A stretch of DNA of 64,000 nt, taken from contig NZ_JAJQQS010000013.1 of NCBI RefSeq assembly GCF_021228125.1, positions 185,486 to 249,485 of the forward strand, given 5' to 3'. Shown in pieces: positions 8,476-18,212 of the stretch. The position numbers and the translations under genes were made by a program. The notes beneath the pieces are model-generated. The model had not been told where the DNA came from. It made no database searches and worked only from the letters and a program-made list of their open reading frames with translations. Each line of letters starts with the position of its first letter. Position 1 is the stretch's first letter. This DNA is from Streptomyces albireticuli. GTDB lineage: Bacteria; Actinomycetota; Actinomycetes; Streptomycetales; Streptomycetaceae.

Positions 8476-11400
8476 CTAGACGATGAGGTCCTTTTTCGTG
8501 ATCAGGTCGTTGATGCGGTCGATGACCGTCTGGAAATCCGGCAAGGGCTGAACCCCGGAGGGCTTCGACGCCTCGTAGGCCCGGAGCTTGGTGACGACCT
8601 GGCCGACGTTGAGGAACGGCCGGAGCTGGATGATCCGCCGTGCGAATCCGAGCGTGGTCATCAACTTGGCCGCGATCTCGGAGTCGGCGGCTTTGCTCAC
8701 GTTGAGCCTCGGGTCCCCGGCGCCCGGCTGATGGATGGCTTCACCATAGGTCCGCGCCTTGGAGGGCTTCTTCTCCTCCCACTTGCCCTTGTTCACCCGG
8801 TAGCCGCCCCACATGGCCAGGATGGATTGGGGATAGTGCCCGGGAGTCGGCCAGAAGCTGACGACGACGCGGTACCAGACCATGTCCTCGATGCTCGGCT
8901 TCGACCTCGCCTCGTCGGCGGCCAGTTCCACGTTGTCCTTGAAGTGGTTGTTGACCGCGAGGGGAGCCGGTACCAGGTTGGATCCTGTCGCCTTGCCACC
9001 GATCCTTTCCGGGAGGAGGTGCATGCGCAACCAGCGCTCAGGAGGGCCGGAAAGCGATGCGGCCTGGATCGCCCTCCAGCCCAGCGGGTTGCCGTTCGTC
9101 GCTTTGTCGGACGTCTCCCCCGCGGGCGTCTTCGGCTGGATGTACGACGCCTTGGTGTAGCGCGGGGCCCGGACATTGTCCGCGAAGGCGGGCAGGATCG
9201 TCGGAGGCAGCGGTGGCTTCTCCGCGCCGTGCTCCCGAAGAGCCATCGAGTGGGCCAGAGTGTTCAACTGCGAGCGGAGCGCGACGACGTCGTCCGCCCA
9301 CTTCGCTCCGCCGCCTCCCTTGGGAACCTTGCGCGGCAGCCGCGACTGAATGACCTTCGCGTTACGGAAGGCGGCATAGGCCGCCCGCCAGCCGGTCATC
9401 TGCTCCGACGCCTTCGGGCCGGATTCCATGGCATGGATGTCCTGCTTCCACTCCCGGAGGAACCGCGCCACCCCCGTCGGACTGCTGTGAACGACCAGAT
9501 GCGCGCCACGCCCCCGGGAATCAAAGAGCAGCGTGTGCGCCACCTGGTCGTCGCCGCGGAACTTCGCCTTCGGCAGGTCGAGGTCCGTCATGGCTTCGCC
9601 GGCCGGCTTCGGCTTCGGCTTTCCCTTGTCCTTTCCCTTCCCCGTCAGCTTCTCCCAGCGCCGCCGCAACGCCTCCCGCTGCCGCTTCAACATGTCCCTC
9701 AACCGGGCCGCGTTGTCCCGGAAGGCGCGGCCGATCCTGCTGTTGCGCAGCTTCCCGCCCAGCGACCGCAGTCCGGCCTTCACCGTGCCGAGAGCTCTCT
9801 TCGCGCGCTGCTTGACCCGCTGGAGGGTGTACTTCGACGGCAGTCCCGAACGCCTCGGCTTCTGCTTCGGCCTCGGGCGCGGCCTCGGACGAGGCGGCGC
9901 CTTCGGCCTGGCCGGCCTCGTGGGGCGCTGGGCCGCCGGACGCGCGGGCCTCGGGCGCGGCGGCCGCAAGCGCGGTGGCTTCGGGCGGCCCGGCCGGGGC
10001 TTGGCCCCGGGGACGGTGGACCGGGGGTTGCGGATGGCCTCGCCGGCCCCCCGGAGGTCCCTGCGGACCTGGTTGACCCGGATGCCCTGCCCCTTGCGCG
10101 CGGCCGGGCGGCCGCCCTTGAAGCCCTTGAGGAGCCGGCCCGCCAGGCCCTTCAGCTTGGAGGTCACCTTCTTCATGTACTTGCCTATGCCGCTGAGCAG
10201 CCACTGGTAGAGCAGTTCGAGCAGGGCCACGACACCGGCGGCGGCCGCCTTCGCGAACAGCGGGCCCGCTTTGCCCGCCTTGACGGCCTTCAGATAGCCC
10301 AGCACGAGGTTCATCGCGGAGAAGATCGCCTGGAGGGCGCCCCAGGCGGTCTTGATGGCGTCGATGATGGCCAGGACCCAGCCGGCGCCGGGGATGAGCT
10401 TCGCGACCACCTTCTCGATGACCAGCTCGCCGATGATCAGCGGCAGGTTGGCCACCACCGCTTCCCAGGCCATCCGGCCGATCTTGGCGACGGTCAGACA
10501 GCCCTTCAGCAGGACGTCGAACATGTGCTTGGGGACGCCGACGATCTCCTGGACCTTCTCGTCGAACCATGCCTTCACCGCACGCTGGACCTCGTTGAAG
10601 AGGTGGTTCTTCGCACCGTCGACGGCGGATTCCTTGAGCTTGCCGATCCAGCCGCCCGGGTCACCGACGATGTCCATCGCGATGGCCGCGAACTCCCCGA
10701 GGGTGTTCAGCGCGAACTCGGCGAACTTCAGCGCGTCGACGACGGCGTTCTCGACGATGCTCACGGCTGCCAGCAGGCCGGATTCCAGCACGTCGAGCAG
10801 TGCGGTCAGTGCCTTGCCGAGCTTGTCGAGCAGTTCCCCGACACGCTTCTTCAGCCGGTCGGCGTACTCGTTGACCTTGTTGACGGCGGCGTCGCGCTTG
10901 TTGTCGATGAAGTTCCGCCACTTGTCCCTGGCCTCGGGGAACGCGGCCAGGAGGACGTTCCCGAAGCCGATCAGGACGTCCGCGAAGACGTTGATCGCCC
11001 CGACGATGAACTTCCGGGCGCCGTCGATGAGGTCGAAAGCGGCCTTCTTGAATTCGTTGATGATTCCGGTGACCGCGCGCCGGGCGGCGTTGAACAGGTC
11101 GACGATGGCGTTCTTGAGCTTGGTGAACTGGTCCTTGACCCAGTCGATCGCCCGGCTCAGCCAGTTCCCCGATTCCTTCTTGCCCTCGTCGCGCTTGGCC
11201 TCGGCGCCCTTCTCGGCCTTGTCCCGCTCGGTCCCGATCCTGTCGTTGTCGTCCTTGGTGCGCTTCTCGACGTCGGCGTCGGTCTTGGTCCGCTTGTCCT
11301 CGATGTCCTTACGGGCCTTCTCGTGCTCCGTGCCGGTCTTGCCGTCGATCTCGGCGAGCTTGTCGTCCTGCTCCCGCCGCCACTGCTCGCGGGCTTCCGA

Positions 11401-14400
11401 GACCGCGGACACCGCCTGCCCGCGTTCTCCCGCCTGGGCCTCGGTGTTGGCGGCGATCTCGGCGTCGACGTCCTTGCGGTGCCGGGCCCGCGACTCCTCG
11501 AATCCGGAGTCCTTGGTGCGGCGCTCGGTGCCCATCGCCTCCGTGCCCCGGCCGAACCCGGCCTGGATCTCGGGCCCCTTCTCCTGCTCCGCCACCGCCG
11601 ACACGGCCTCGACCGGAACCTGGCCGGCCGGGGCGCCCCCGGCGCCCGTTCCGCCGCGCTCCTGTCCGTGTCCCTCCGGGACCTCGGCGGTGAGCGTCTC
11701 GCCGGGCACGTCGGGGAAGATCCGGTCCTCGCCCATGGGCCGGGCGGCGTCCTCCCGGCCCGCCGTCCTCAGCTCCCGGCCCTTGTCGGTCAGATTGGTG
11801 CGCTGCCGGTCCGTGCGCCCCGGGTCGGCGTCCTCCGTGACCGGCACCTTGGACGCCTTGCCCACGGTGGTGTTCAGCGACTTGTCCCGGGTGGGCATCC
11901 CGCTCAGCGACTCGGACAGGTCGTCCATCGAGACGAACGCGCTGGCGATCTTGCCCAGGATGCCCAGGGCGACGTCGAACCAGCCCGGCTCCTCCACCTT
12001 CTCGGCGGGGTTCTCGCCGCTCGGGACCGTGCCGCCCTCGACGTCGGGGGTACGGCCTTGCGGGGCGTCGACCCTGCCCACCGCGTCCTTGGAGTACTCG
12101 CCGGGGGCCGCGGTCCGCGCGGGGCCGTGCAGGGTTCCCGGAGCGCCGGAGGGCCGCCGCATCGTGGGCGGATTGTCCTTGACCGCGGTGCGCTCCCGGC
12201 CGACCGTACGGCCCACCGACCGGTTGACCCCGCCCAGGGCCGACCGTGCCTGGTGCGGTTTGAGCTTGGCCAGCGTGGTCAGCCCGGCCTCGGGCGCCGC
12301 TCCCGACACGTCGGGAGCGGGCGGTTCCCGCTTGGCCGGTGCCGCGGGTGCCCCACCGCCCCCGCCGCCCCCGCCGACGCGGGGCGCGGCGCCGCCCGTC
12401 GCGGCGCCGGGGGCGGCGTCCGGGGTTCCCTCGCAGCCGCCGCCCCCGTCCTCCAGGGAGGCGTCGGCGGGCACGGGTTCCGTGGCGGTGCCGTCGGCGT
12501 CCGCCTCGGACTCCAGTCCGCCGGGCGCGTCGGCCGGGTCGGCGCCGGCCTGTTCCGGACCGTCACCGCCGGGGGCCCCTCCGGCCGGTGCTCCCGGCCC
12601 CGTGTCCAGGGAGGCCGCGCCGGCCGGTGCCCCCGAGGCGGCCGAGGGTTCTCCGGCCTCCGGCGCTTCCCCTTCGTCCCCGGTCTCCTCGGGCTCGGGA
12701 GGCCGGGCGGCCGAGGGTTCCGGCGCCGGTTCGGGGGCGGCGAGCGCGGAGCGGGCCGCCGGGTCGGCGCAGGTGCTCCCGGCCGGCGGAACGGTGTCCT
12801 CCAGTCCTCGGTCGGACAGTTCTTCGTCGACCTGCCGGGGCTCGGGTTCGGGTTCGGGGCGCTGCCGCGCCGGTGCTTCGGTGGTGCCGCGCTCACCGGC
12901 GTCCGGGCTCGCGTCGGCTTCGGCCTCCGCGTCCGCGTCCGCGTCGCCGGGCGATGCCTCGTCGGGCTCCGGCTCGGGCACGGAGGGGGCTCGGCCGGGA
13001 CCGCCCCGGTCCGCCTGGTCGGGGTCCGCCCCGGCCTGCCGCGTGTCGTCGGGCAGGGTCTCCTCGGCGGGGGCCCGCTCGGGCTCCCGCTCCTGCCGCG
13101 CCGGCTCCTCGGTGTCCTCCTCCGTGCCGGTCCCGACCGGCGGGAGCGGCACCTCGTCCCGGGCACCGGGTTCCATGCCCAGCGGCTCCTCCTCGCGGGA
13201 CGGCTCCTCGGAGCAGTCGTCCCGCTCGGCGAGTCCGTGCTTGGCGAGCGGTCCGGCGGGGTCCAGGGCGACGGCCTCGACGGTGTTCTCGTCGACCTTC
13301 TCGTGCCCCGCCTTCGCCCCGGCCGCCGGGGCGGTACGGACGGCCCCGACGACGGCGAAGCGGGACACCGGTGCCACGGCCCCGGGTTCACCGGGAGGCC
13401 GTCGGACGCCCGCCGCGGCCATGGCGGGCGGCGCCGCCTGCCCGGCCCGTGCCTCTTCGCCCTGCCGCGTCCGTTCCCCTTCCGCGGCACGGTCTTCCTG
13501 GTCCTCCGCCGGGCGGGGCCGCCGCGGCTCGGGCTCCTCCCGCGGGCCCCGGTCCGACGTCTCCCGGTCCCGGGCCCGCTCCGCCCCTTCCGCCTCTTCC
13601 GCCTCGCGCTGCCGGTCCCGGTCCCGCTCCCGCTCGGCCCGTTCCTCGCTCCGTCCTTCGCCGTCGCGGCGCTCCCGCTCGTCCCCGGCGTCCCGCGACT
13701 CCTCCGGGTCCCGCCGCTCCCGCTGCCCGGCCCCGCGCTCTTCGTCCCGCTCCCGTTCCCGCCGTTCGTTCTCGGCCCGGCGGTCGTCCCGCTCGCTCCG
13801 CCGCTCGTCCGACAGGGCCTCGTCGGCGGAGCCCAGCCCTTCCGGGGCGCCGCCCGAGGCCTTGCCCTCCGGGGAGGTCTCGGCCTCGTGGACCAGCTCG
13901 AGCACCCGCTGGTGGTCGGAGGAGGGCAGCCGACGGGCGAGCCGGTCCAGCACGGCGTCCTGGAGTCCGGGAGCGAAACCGGCCAGTTGCAGCCGCACCC
14001 GCCCCGAGGAGTCGGTGGGGTCGCCGCGCAGCGAGCGCAGGATGCCCGCCGCCAGCCGGTCCACCAGGGTCGCCGGATCGAGCTGTTCGGTACGGAACCG
14101 GTCGGCCCCGACCCGGGCGTACCGCAGCCAGCCGGGGGTGGCGCTCCGGCTCACCTCGGGCCGTCGCTCCGACCGGGCGCCGTCCTCCGCCTGGATCTCC
14201 ACCGGGTCCCGGGGCAGGCTGACGGCCCCGAGGTCGCGGCCCGCCCGCAGGGCGCCCAGCGCGTGGGGCGCCTGGACGGTGTGCAGCAGCTCGTGCGCGA
14301 CCAGGCGCCGCCCGTCCTCCGTGCCCGGCCGGAACCGGCCTTCGGCGAAGAAGATGTCCTCGCCCACCGTCACCGCGTCGGCGCCGAGCAGGTCGGTGAG

Positions 14401-14631
14401 GGCCGCCGCGTCCCGGTCGGTGTGGATCCGCACCTTCTCGAAGTCATGGCCCAGGCGCTCCTCCATCTCCCGGCGCAGGCCGAGGTCGAGGGGCTGCCCG
14501 GCGGCGGTGATGATCTCCTTGGGCTCGGGCGGACGGGCCTTGGGCACGCGGGCCTTACGACCGCGCTGCCGGCCGGTGGCGTCCTTCGTGTCCGGCCCGG
14601 TCCCCTGGTGGTACGTCCGTGCCCCGCTCAT
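8476..14631 (-). CDS. Giant DUF4157 eCIS cargo with nuclease-like C-terminus
   Basis: The 2051-residue protein starts at ATG 14631 (ATGA overlap). Residues about 48-122 form a DUF4157 domain with the zinc-protease-like HELLH at 113-117, a marker of eCIS-associated cargo. Next come a highly charged Arg/Glu region (about 275-380), an acidic Pro/Glu/Ala-rich stretch to about 770, and a long helical part with hydrophobic amphipathic segments (about 1140-1500). A Pro/Arg/Lys-rich linker follows. The last about 300 residues include WLRMHLLPERIGG (His1871) and SNLVPAPLAVNN, resembling the His plus Asn pattern of beta-beta-alpha-metal nucleases, then a helical RIIQLRPFLNVGQVVTKL tail. The nuclease reading is inference. 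A SUKH-like gene follows. Confidence 0.85.
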   Translation of the reverse strand: MSGARTYHQGTGPDTKDATGRQRGRKARVPKARPPEPKEIITAAGQPLDLGLRREMEERLGHDFEKVRIHTDRDAAALTDLLGADAVTVGEDIFFAEGRFRPGTEDGRRLVAHELLHTVQAPHALGALRAGRDLGAVSLPRDPVEIQAEDGARSERRPEVSRSATPGWLRYARVGADRFRTEQLDPATLVDRLAAGILRSLRGDPTDSSGRVRLQLAGFAPGLQDAVLDRLARRLPSSDHQRVLELVHEAETSPEGKASGGAPEGLGSADEALSDERRSERDDRRAENERRERERDEERGAGQRERRDPEESRDAGDERERRDGEGRSEERAERERDRDRQREAEEAEGAERARDRETSDRGPREEPEPRRPRPAEDQEDRAAEGERTRQGEEARAGQAAPPAMAAAGVRRPPGEPGAVAPVSRFAVVGAVRTAPAAGAKAGHEKVDENTVEAVALDPAGPLAKHGLAERDDCSEEPSREEEPLGMEPGARDEVPLPPVGTGTEEDTEEPARQEREPERAPAEETLPDDTRQAGADPDQADRGGPGRAPSVPEPEPDEASPGDADADAEAEADASPDAGERGTTEAPARQRPEPEPEPRQVDEELSDRGLEDTVPPAGSTCADPAARSALAAPEPAPEPSAARPPEPEETGDEGEAPEAGEPSAASGAPAGAASLDTGPGAPAGGAPGGDGPEQAGADPADAPGGLESEADADGTATEPVPADASLEDGGGGCEGTPDAAPGAATGGAAPRVGGGGGGGGAPAAPAKREPPAPDVSGAAPEAGLTTLAKLKPHQARSALGGVNRSVGRTVGRERTAVKDNPPTMRRPSGAPGTLHGPARTAAPGEYSKDAVGRVDAPQGRTPDVEGGTVPSGENPAEKVEEPGWFDVALGILGKIASAFVSMDDLSESLSGMPTRDKSLNTTVGKASKVPVTEDADPGRTDRQRTNLTDKGRELRTAGREDAARPMGEDRIFPDVPGETLTAEVPEGHGQERGGTGAGGAPAGQVPVEAVSAVAEQEKGPEIQAGFGRGTEAMGTERRTKDSGFEESRARHRKDVDAEIAANTEAQAGERGQAVSAVSEAREQWRREQDDKLAEIDGKTGTEHEKARKDIEDKRTKTDADVEKRTKDDNDRIGTERDKAEKGAEAKRDEGKKESGNWLSRAIDWVKDQFTKLKNAIVDLFNAARRAVTGIINEFKKAAFDLIDGARKFIVGAINVFADVLIGFGNVLLAAFPEARDKWRNFIDNKRDAAVNKVNEYADRLKKRVGELLDKLGKALTALLDVLESGLLAAVSIVENAVVDALKFAEFALNTLGEFAAIAMDIVGDPGGWIGKLKESAVDGAKNHLFNEVQRAVKAWFDEKVQEIVGVPKHMFDVLLKGCLTVAKIGRMAWEAVVANLPLIIGELVIEKVVAKLIPGAGWVLAIIDAIKTAWGALQAIFSAMNLVLGYLKAVKAGKAGPLFAKAAAAGVVALLELLYQWLLSGIGKYMKKVTSKLKGLAGRLLKGFKGGRPAARKGQGIRVNQVRRDLRGAGEAIRNPRSTVPGAKPRPGRPKPPRLRPPRPRPARPAAQRPTRPARPKAPPRPRPRPRPKQKPRRSGLPSKYTLQRVKQRAKRALGTVKAGLRSLGGKLRNSRIGRAFRDNAARLRDMLKRQREALRRRWEKLTGKGKDKGKPKPKPAGEAMTDLDLPKAKFRGDDQVAHTLLFDSRGRGAHLVVHSSPTGVARFLREWKQDIHAMESGPKASEQMTGWRAAYAAFRNAKVIQSRLPRKVPKGGGGAKWADDVVALRSQLNTLAHSMALREHGAEKPPLPPTILPAFADNVRAPRYTKASYIQPKTPAGETSDKATNGNPLGWRAIQAASLSGPPERWLRMHLLPERIGGKATGSNLVPAPLAVNNHFKDNVELAADEARSKPSIEDMVWYRVVVSFWPTPGHYPQSILAMWGGYRVNKGKWEEKKPSKARTYGEAIHQPGAGDPRLNVSKAADSEIAAKLMTTLGFARRIIQLRPFLNVGQVVTKLRAYEASKPSGVQPLPDFQTVIDRINDLITKKDLIV

Positions 14632-14939
14632 GTGCGCCTCCCCCGGTCCGTGGCTCGGTCCGGTCCCGCGCCGCCGCGTGTCAGACCGGTGTGCACCGCC
14701 CGGGCCAGCGCCGTGCCCAGGCGGTGCGGGGACGCCGTGGCGGGCAGCGGTGGCAGGCCGTGGACGAGGTCCACCGCGAGGCCGGTGTCCCCGGCGACCG
14801 GGACGCCGTGTTCCCGGACCAGCCGGTGGAGTTCGCGCCGGAAGACCTCGGCGACCACGGTGTGGTCGAGATGGTCGAAGCCGGTCAGCACCAGCTCGCC
14901 GATCTCGATGTCGACGCGCCCGGCGTCCGTCACACCCAT
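14628..14939 (-). CDS. Small eCIS-associated protein (103 aa)
   Basis: It starts at ATG 14939, inside the last ten bases of the ATPase gene, and ends overlapping the start of the DUF4157 gene as ATGA. The N-terminus VDIEIGELVLTGFDHLDHTVVAEVFRRELHRLV looks like a compact, amphipathic conserved segment; the rest is Pro/Ala/Arg-rich and less ordered. Proteins with an IEIGELVL motif occur beside eCIS ATPases, but their function is unknown to me. Tight coupling on both sides suggests it works with the ATPase or the cargo, perhaps as a chaperone. Function is not assigned. Confidence 0.75.
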   Translation of the reverse strand: MGVTDAGRVDIEIGELVLTGFDHLDHTVVAEVFRRELHRLVREHGVPVAGDTGLAVDLVHGLPPLPATASPHRLGTALARAVHTGLTRGGAGPDRATDRGRRT

Positions 14940-16888
14940 CCGCGCACCTCCGAGGGGGTCAGCGAGCGCTCCAGCTTGAGGTACTCGGTGCGGGCCGCCG
15001 CCAGCATGTGCCGCATGCGCAGCGGGGTGCCCTCCTCCGCGGCCAGGAACGCCGCGGCCAGCGCGATGTTCCTGATCGAGCCGCCCGCCACGGTGAGCTG
15101 GGCGAGGCGGTCGGCGTCCAGGCCCTCGCTGGGCGTCTGCTCGGGGACGACCCGCCGCCAGATCTCGGCACGTTCGGGGACCCCGGGGAAGGGGAAGTCC
15201 ACGACGAAGCGGATGCGGCGCATGAAGGCCGGGTCGAGCGCCTGTTTCATGTTGGTGGTGAGCACGGCCAGGCCCCGGTACGCCTCCATCCTCATCAGCA
15301 GGTAGCTGACCTCGAGGTTGGCGTAGCGGTCGTGGCTGTCCTTGACGTCGCTGCGCTTGCCGAACAGGGCGTCGGCCTCGTCGAACAGCAGCAGCGCGCC
15401 GCCCCGTTCGGCGGCGTCGAAGACGCGCCGCAGGTTCTTCTCGGTCTCGCCGATGTACTTGCTGACCACTTGGGACAGGTCGATGACGAAGAGGTCGACG
15501 CCCAGTTCGCCGGCGATCACCTCGGCGGCGAGGGTCTTCCCCGTTCCGGAGCCCCCGGCGAACAGCGCGGTCACCCCGAGTCCGCGACGCAGCACCGCCT
15601 CGAAGCCCCACTCCTGGTAGACGGTGGCCCGCTGCCGGACATGGGCGACCGCTTCCTGGAGCACGTCGCGTTGCCGTTCCCCGAGCACCAGGTCGTTCCA
15701 GCTCGCCCGGGGCTCGATCCGGCGGCCGAGCTCGTCCAGGGACATCCGCGCCTCGGCGAGGCCCGCCGTCCAGGCCAGCCGCCCGGCGTCGCCGCCGGGG
15801 GCGCGGCGTACGGCCGCGCCCGCGGCGCGGATGACATGGGCGGGCAGCGAGAACTGGGCGACCAGGTCGCGCATGTCCCGCTCCCCCACTCCTTCGACCC
15901 CGTCCAGGGCGCGGGTCCACAGCCGTAGTTGTTCCTGTGGGGTGAGCGGTCCGACGGTGACGCGGTCGCGGACGGCCCCTCCGCCGGGCCGGGGATCGTC
16001 GCTGGAAAGGATCAGTGGCACGGCCAGTTCCGCGAGGAACGCCTCCAGCGCGGCCCGCCGTTCGCCCTGCCGCTCGGCGGTCGGCCGGTCGCCCGTCTCC
16101 ACCAGCAGGGCGGCCGGGAGGAGGATGGCCTCGCGCTGCCAGAGCCGGGCGAGGGCGTCCCGCTCGGCGGGCTCGGCGGGCAGGTCGTCGGCCGAGGTGG
16201 TGTACAGGGCGAGGCCCGCCTGTCCGGCGGCCGCCGCGGCGACGTCCCACCGGGTCTCCCGGTCGGCGCCGACGAGTTCGACCTGGGGAGGTCCTTCGAG
16301 GTCGGCGGCGCCCCAGGATCCGGTGACTCGGTCGGCGGCCGTCCGGTGGCCGGGCGGCAGCTCGCCCTCCCCTTCGGCCCTGCGCCGGACCAGGCCGTGC
16401 AGCCGGGCGTCCAGGTAGGGCACTCCGGCCAGGAAGTGCAGGATGCGCTCGTCCACGCGCAACCGGGACGTGGTCGGCGCGGTCTCGTCCGCGAGCTCGA
16501 CCAGCCGCCAGCGGCGCAGCGGGCCGACCGGGGTGAGGGCGCTCCAGTGGGGGCCGTCCAGGGCCGCGAGCGCCAGGGCGAACGTGGGGTGGGCCCGGGC
16601 CGGGTCACCGCAGGCGGCGGCGCAGCGGGGCCCGGTGGTGGGGTCGGTCTCGGCGGCGGCGGCGAGGACCAGCACATCGCGTTCGAAGGGGCTGAGGCAG
16701 AAGCAGGACACCACGGTCTCCAGGGCGCTCCCCGGCCGGTCCGCCGGGGCGGCCGGGCGCGCCGCCTCACCACCGGCTTCCGCCGGGGCGGGCCCGGCCG
16801 CTCCGGTGGCGTGCGCGTCCAGGCGGTCCAGCACCTGCCGGACGGCCGCGGCCAGCGCCCGCTGGTGCGCGTCCTCGTACCGGCCCAT
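14930..16888 (-). CDS. cis15: eCIS AAA+ ATPase (Afp15-like)
   Basis: The start is ATG 16888 (MGRYEDAHQR), preceded by a strong GGAGGTGAGG ribosome site; an in-frame ATG nine codons upstream lacks one. The 652-residue protein has an N-terminal winged-helix/degenerate ATPase half (about 1-400) and a C-terminal active AAA+ module: Walker A GGSGTGKT at 445-452, Walker B ALLLFDEADALFGKR near 485, and an arginine-finger region PAFMRRIRFVVDFP. It ends in a small helical lid. Such ATPases are universal in eCIS clusters, are absent from the mature particle and are needed for assembly or cargo loading. Confidence 0.93.
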   Translation of the reverse strand: MGRYEDAHQRALAAAVRQVLDRLDAHATGAAGPAPAEAGGEAARPAAPADRPGSALETVVSCFCLSPFERDVLVLAAAAETDPTTGPRCAAACGDPARAHPTFALALAALDGPHWSALTPVGPLRRWRLVELADETAPTTSRLRVDERILHFLAGVPYLDARLHGLVRRRAEGEGELPPGHRTAADRVTGSWGAADLEGPPQVELVGADRETRWDVAAAAAGQAGLALYTTSADDLPAEPAERDALARLWQREAILLPAALLVETGDRPTAERQGERRAALEAFLAELAVPLILSSDDPRPGGGAVRDRVTVGPLTPQEQLRLWTRALDGVEGVGERDMRDLVAQFSLPAHVIRAAGAAVRRAPGGDAGRLAWTAGLAEARMSLDELGRRIEPRASWNDLVLGERQRDVLQEAVAHVRQRATVYQEWGFEAVLRRGLGVTALFAGGSGTGKTLAAEVIAGELGVDLFVIDLSQVVSKYIGETEKNLRRVFDAAERGGALLLFDEADALFGKRSDVKDSHDRYANLEVSYLLMRMEAYRGLAVLTTNMKQALDPAFMRRIRFVVDFPFPGVPERAEIWRRVVPEQTPSEGLDADRLAQLTVAGGSIRNIALAAAFLAAEEGTPLRMRHMLAAARTEYLKLERSLTPSEVRGWV

Positions 16889-16937
16889 CGGCCTCACCTC
16901 CTCTCCTCCCGCCATCGGGCCCTGGCTCCCGCGCTCG

Positions 16938-18212
16938 TCAGTTCGTGCCGGTCAGGTCGACCGCGGGGGCGTCGTACGTCCCCTCGGTGGACAGCGTCAG
17001 CGCGCTCTGCACCCCGTCCACCTGGACCCGGACCAGGTAGACGGCGGGCCGTACGCCCCGGATCCGGATCCGGACGACGCTCGGGTCGGGCCGCTCGCCC
17101 GGTGGGAAGGGGGCCCGGAACTGGTATCCGGCGGCCGGGCGGTCCGACGGGGGCCGCTTCTCGTCGAGCAGCAGCAATACGCGCTGGTCCGTGCGGACGG
17201 GCATGTCCAGGTCGAGTACGAGGACCGCGTCGACGGCGCCGGTTCCGGTGGCGTCCTCCACCCGGACGGTTCCGGTGATCCCGGGACGGCGTGCGAAGAC
17301 TGCGGCGTTGGACTCCAGCGCCCAGTGCGGCTTCGGGGGTATCCCGAGCTCCAGACCGTGCAGCAGCTGCACCGTGTGGACCCCGGGCGGCAGGGCCGGT
17401 GGTACGTCGACGACCGCCCGGTCGTCGCGCACCCGGCCGGCCGCCAAGGGCACGTCCAGCCCGCCCACCCGGGCCGTCACCCGGTCGGCGCGCAACCCGG
17501 CGCCGAGGAGGACGAGCTCGTGACCGGCCGGGACCGGGCCTTCCACCGGGTCGGCGCCGGGCGGTGACCCGGCGGGGCGGGAGAGGACGCGGTCGACGAG
17601 CGGCTGCCTGGTGGGGATCGCCCGTACCGTGCGTTTGAGCACCGGCTTGCCCGCCACCGGGTCCTCCTTGCCCTCGATGAACACGGCGGTGCCCTGGTAC
17701 GTGAGGGACGTCGCGAAGGGGGTCTGGATCATCGTGGACCAGAGTTTGGACATCTCGTCGACGTCCGTCTTGGTAGGGGTGAACCGCACCCGCAGCGGTG
17801 CGGACGCCAGGTCGGTGCCGGCCAGGAAGGGGGCCCGCGCCGCCTCCTCGATCAGCTCCTTCGGCAGCGAGGGGACCTCGTGCAGGGTACGGACCACCGA
17901 GCCGAGCATCCGCTGGGCGACGAGCTCGCGTTCGTCGCCGTAGAAGCTGATCAGGTAGTGCAGGTCCAGGGGGGCGATCGGCTTCTTGAGCAGGGTGCCG
18001 TCGCCGCTCCGGGTGGGCAGGTCGTGGCCGCGCAGCGAGCCGTTGGGGGTGACCTGGTGGAGGAAGACGGTGATGGTGGGCTGGGCGGGCGGGTCGGCGG
18101 GCGGTTTGCGGGCCGTGACGTCGACGGCGAACGGGACGTCGGGGGCGACCGAGTGCGCGATCAGCAGCCGCAGGGCCTCGGTGACGGTGGCGACGGCGAG
18201 TGAGTTGCTCAT
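16938..18212 (-). CDS. cis16: eCIS tube terminator/cap protein with DUF4255 domain
   Basis: A 424-residue protein starting at ATG 18212 (ATGA overlap with the previous gene). Residues 1-190 form a DUF4255 / Pvc16 N-terminal domain: ATVTEALRLLIAHS, PTITVFLHQVTPNGSLR, then PIAPLDLHYLISFYGDE and RMLGSVVRTLHEVPSL. The C-terminal half carries Ig-like beta domains (PAGHELVLLGAGL, LPPGVHTVQLLHG) that may be displayed at the far end of the particle. Afp16/Pvc16 proteins terminate tube and sheath polymerisation and so fix particle length. A non-coding gap of 49 bases separates it from the ATPase gene. Confidence 0.92.
   Translation of the reverse strand: MSNSLAVATVTEALRLLIAHSVAPDVPFAVDVTARKPPADPPAQPTITVFLHQVTPNGSLRGHDLPTRSGDGTLLKKPIAPLDLHYLISFYGDERELVAQRMLGSVVRTLHEVPSLPKELIEEAARAPFLAGTDLASAPLRVRFTPTKTDVDEMSKLWSTMIQTPFATSLTYQGTAVFIEGKEDPVAGKPVLKRTVRAIPTRQPLVDRVLSRPAGSPPGADPVEGPVPAGHELVLLGAGLRADRVTARVGGLDVPLAAGRVRDDRAVVDVPPALPPGVHTVQLLHGLELGIPPKPHWALESNAAVFARRPGITGTVRVEDATGTGAVDAVLVLDLDMPVRTDQRVLLLLDEKRPPSDRPAAGYQFRAPFPPGERPDPSVVRIRIRGVRPAVYLVRVQVDGVQSALTLSTEGTYDAPAVDLTGTN

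Noticed and set aside
8731..14979. Very long plus-strand open frames opposite the giant DUF4157 gene
   Set aside because: The minus-strand frame has clear domains (HELLH, coherent helices); the opposite strand translates to low-complexity Gly/Arg sequence.
14628..16250. 540-codon minus-strand frame over the ATPase
   Set aside because: Only its last 103 codons, from ATG 14939, are in a real gene; the rest is out of phase with the AAA+ ATPase.
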